Below are positions 52,043 through 52,122 of a DNA stretch of 52,122 nt, in pieces (position 1 is the stretch's first letter; each line of letters starts with the position of its first letter). The DNA comes from Thermovenabulum sp049701175 (GTDB lineage Bacteria > Bacillota > Thermosediminibacteria > Thermosediminibacterales > Thermosediminibacteraceae): assembly GCF_049701175.1 (NCBI RefSeq), contig NZ_JBNATW010000015.1:1-52122 (forward strand). Reading direction: 5' to 3'. The position numbers and the translations under genes are program-made. The notes under the pieces were generated by a model. It made no database searches. It saw only the letters and a program-made list of their open reading frames with translations, and had not been told where the DNA came from.

Positions 52043-52122
52043 AATTTCCCCCACTTTCCTATCTAACGTTATGTCAAATTAAGGTATCAAAATTACATAC
52101 CAATAACCTATAAAACATTGAA

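Noticed and set aside
1..52122. CRISPR arrays, insertion sequences, prophage genes, tRNA or rRNA
   Set aside because: No regularly spaced repeats, transposase or integrase motifs, or tRNA/rRNA signatures were seen on reading both strands.

Overview
The window looks like a chromosomal segment of a low-GC, anaerobic, probably thermophilic Clostridia member (Thermoanaerobacterales or Thermosediminibacterales type). This is inferred from AT-rich intergenic DNA, Lys/Glu/Ile-rich proteins, frequent TTG and GTG starts behind strong GGAGG ribosome sites, an [FeFe]-hydrogenase maturase (HydE), several CoA-transferases, and a class of B12-dependent methionine synthase that lacks the reactivation domain. 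No tRNA, rRNA, CRISPR array, insertion sequence or prophage gene was seen. No gene-free stretch exceeds 300 bases.

Left part (1-10.7 kb, mostly minus strand): the first codons of a gene that may be methylmalonyl-CoA mutase, an AspT-like carrier, a succinyl/acetyl-CoA:acetate CoA-transferase behind a terminator-like leader, a DUF3870 protein, a plus-strand sirtuin, SfsA and a DUF6391 membrane protein. Next comes a transporter/CoA-transferase operon (sodium:solute symporter, small unknown protein, two-subunit CoA-transferase) with a clear sigma-A promoter. It points to uptake and CoA activation of an organic acid. A thioredoxin-like/DUF1284 pair follows.

Middle (10.9-28.5 kb): cca and a YfcE-type phosphodiesterase run convergent into a ten-gene purine operon purE-C-S-Q-L-F-M-N-H-D on the minus strand, which makes IMP except for the PurB steps. 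Its genes overlap or nearly touch, and its promoter is visible. Upstream is a minus-strand group of a dipeptidase, endonuclease IV, endonuclease III, an aminotransferase and a HAD phosphatase, ending in a terminator that contains the last stop codon. A ZIP metal transporter lies beyond.

Right-middle (28.6-44.4 kb): a large phosphatase-like membrane protein and a glycosyltransferase (plus strand) face a long minus-strand series. That series is a DUF342 protein, a REC-like/degenerate GGDEF/degenerate REC protein, a HEAT-repeat membrane protein and a processive-type family 2 glycosyltransferase, then a UbiB-family kinase, a CtpA-type protease and HydE. The first four look like an exopolysaccharide module controlled by a catalytically degenerate signalling protein. 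A terminator-like hairpin separates this module from the UbiB-like gene and covers that gene's ribosome site. A CadC-like repressor and CadA-like metal ATPase follow, with promoter and operator visible.

Right end (44.4-52.1 kb): a sulfur block. A LysR regulator and a YeiH-family exporter are divergent around a palindrome. Then a perfect consensus promoter and a textbook SAM-I riboswitch with terminator control four genes: COG1900/DUF39, a NIL-ferredoxin, COG2122/UPF0280 and MetH. This is the sulfide-to-homocysteine route characterised in methanogens, here in a bacterium, joined directly to methionine synthase and placed under SAM control. It is the most striking system in the window. A small protein of unknown function overlaps the end of metH on the other strand.
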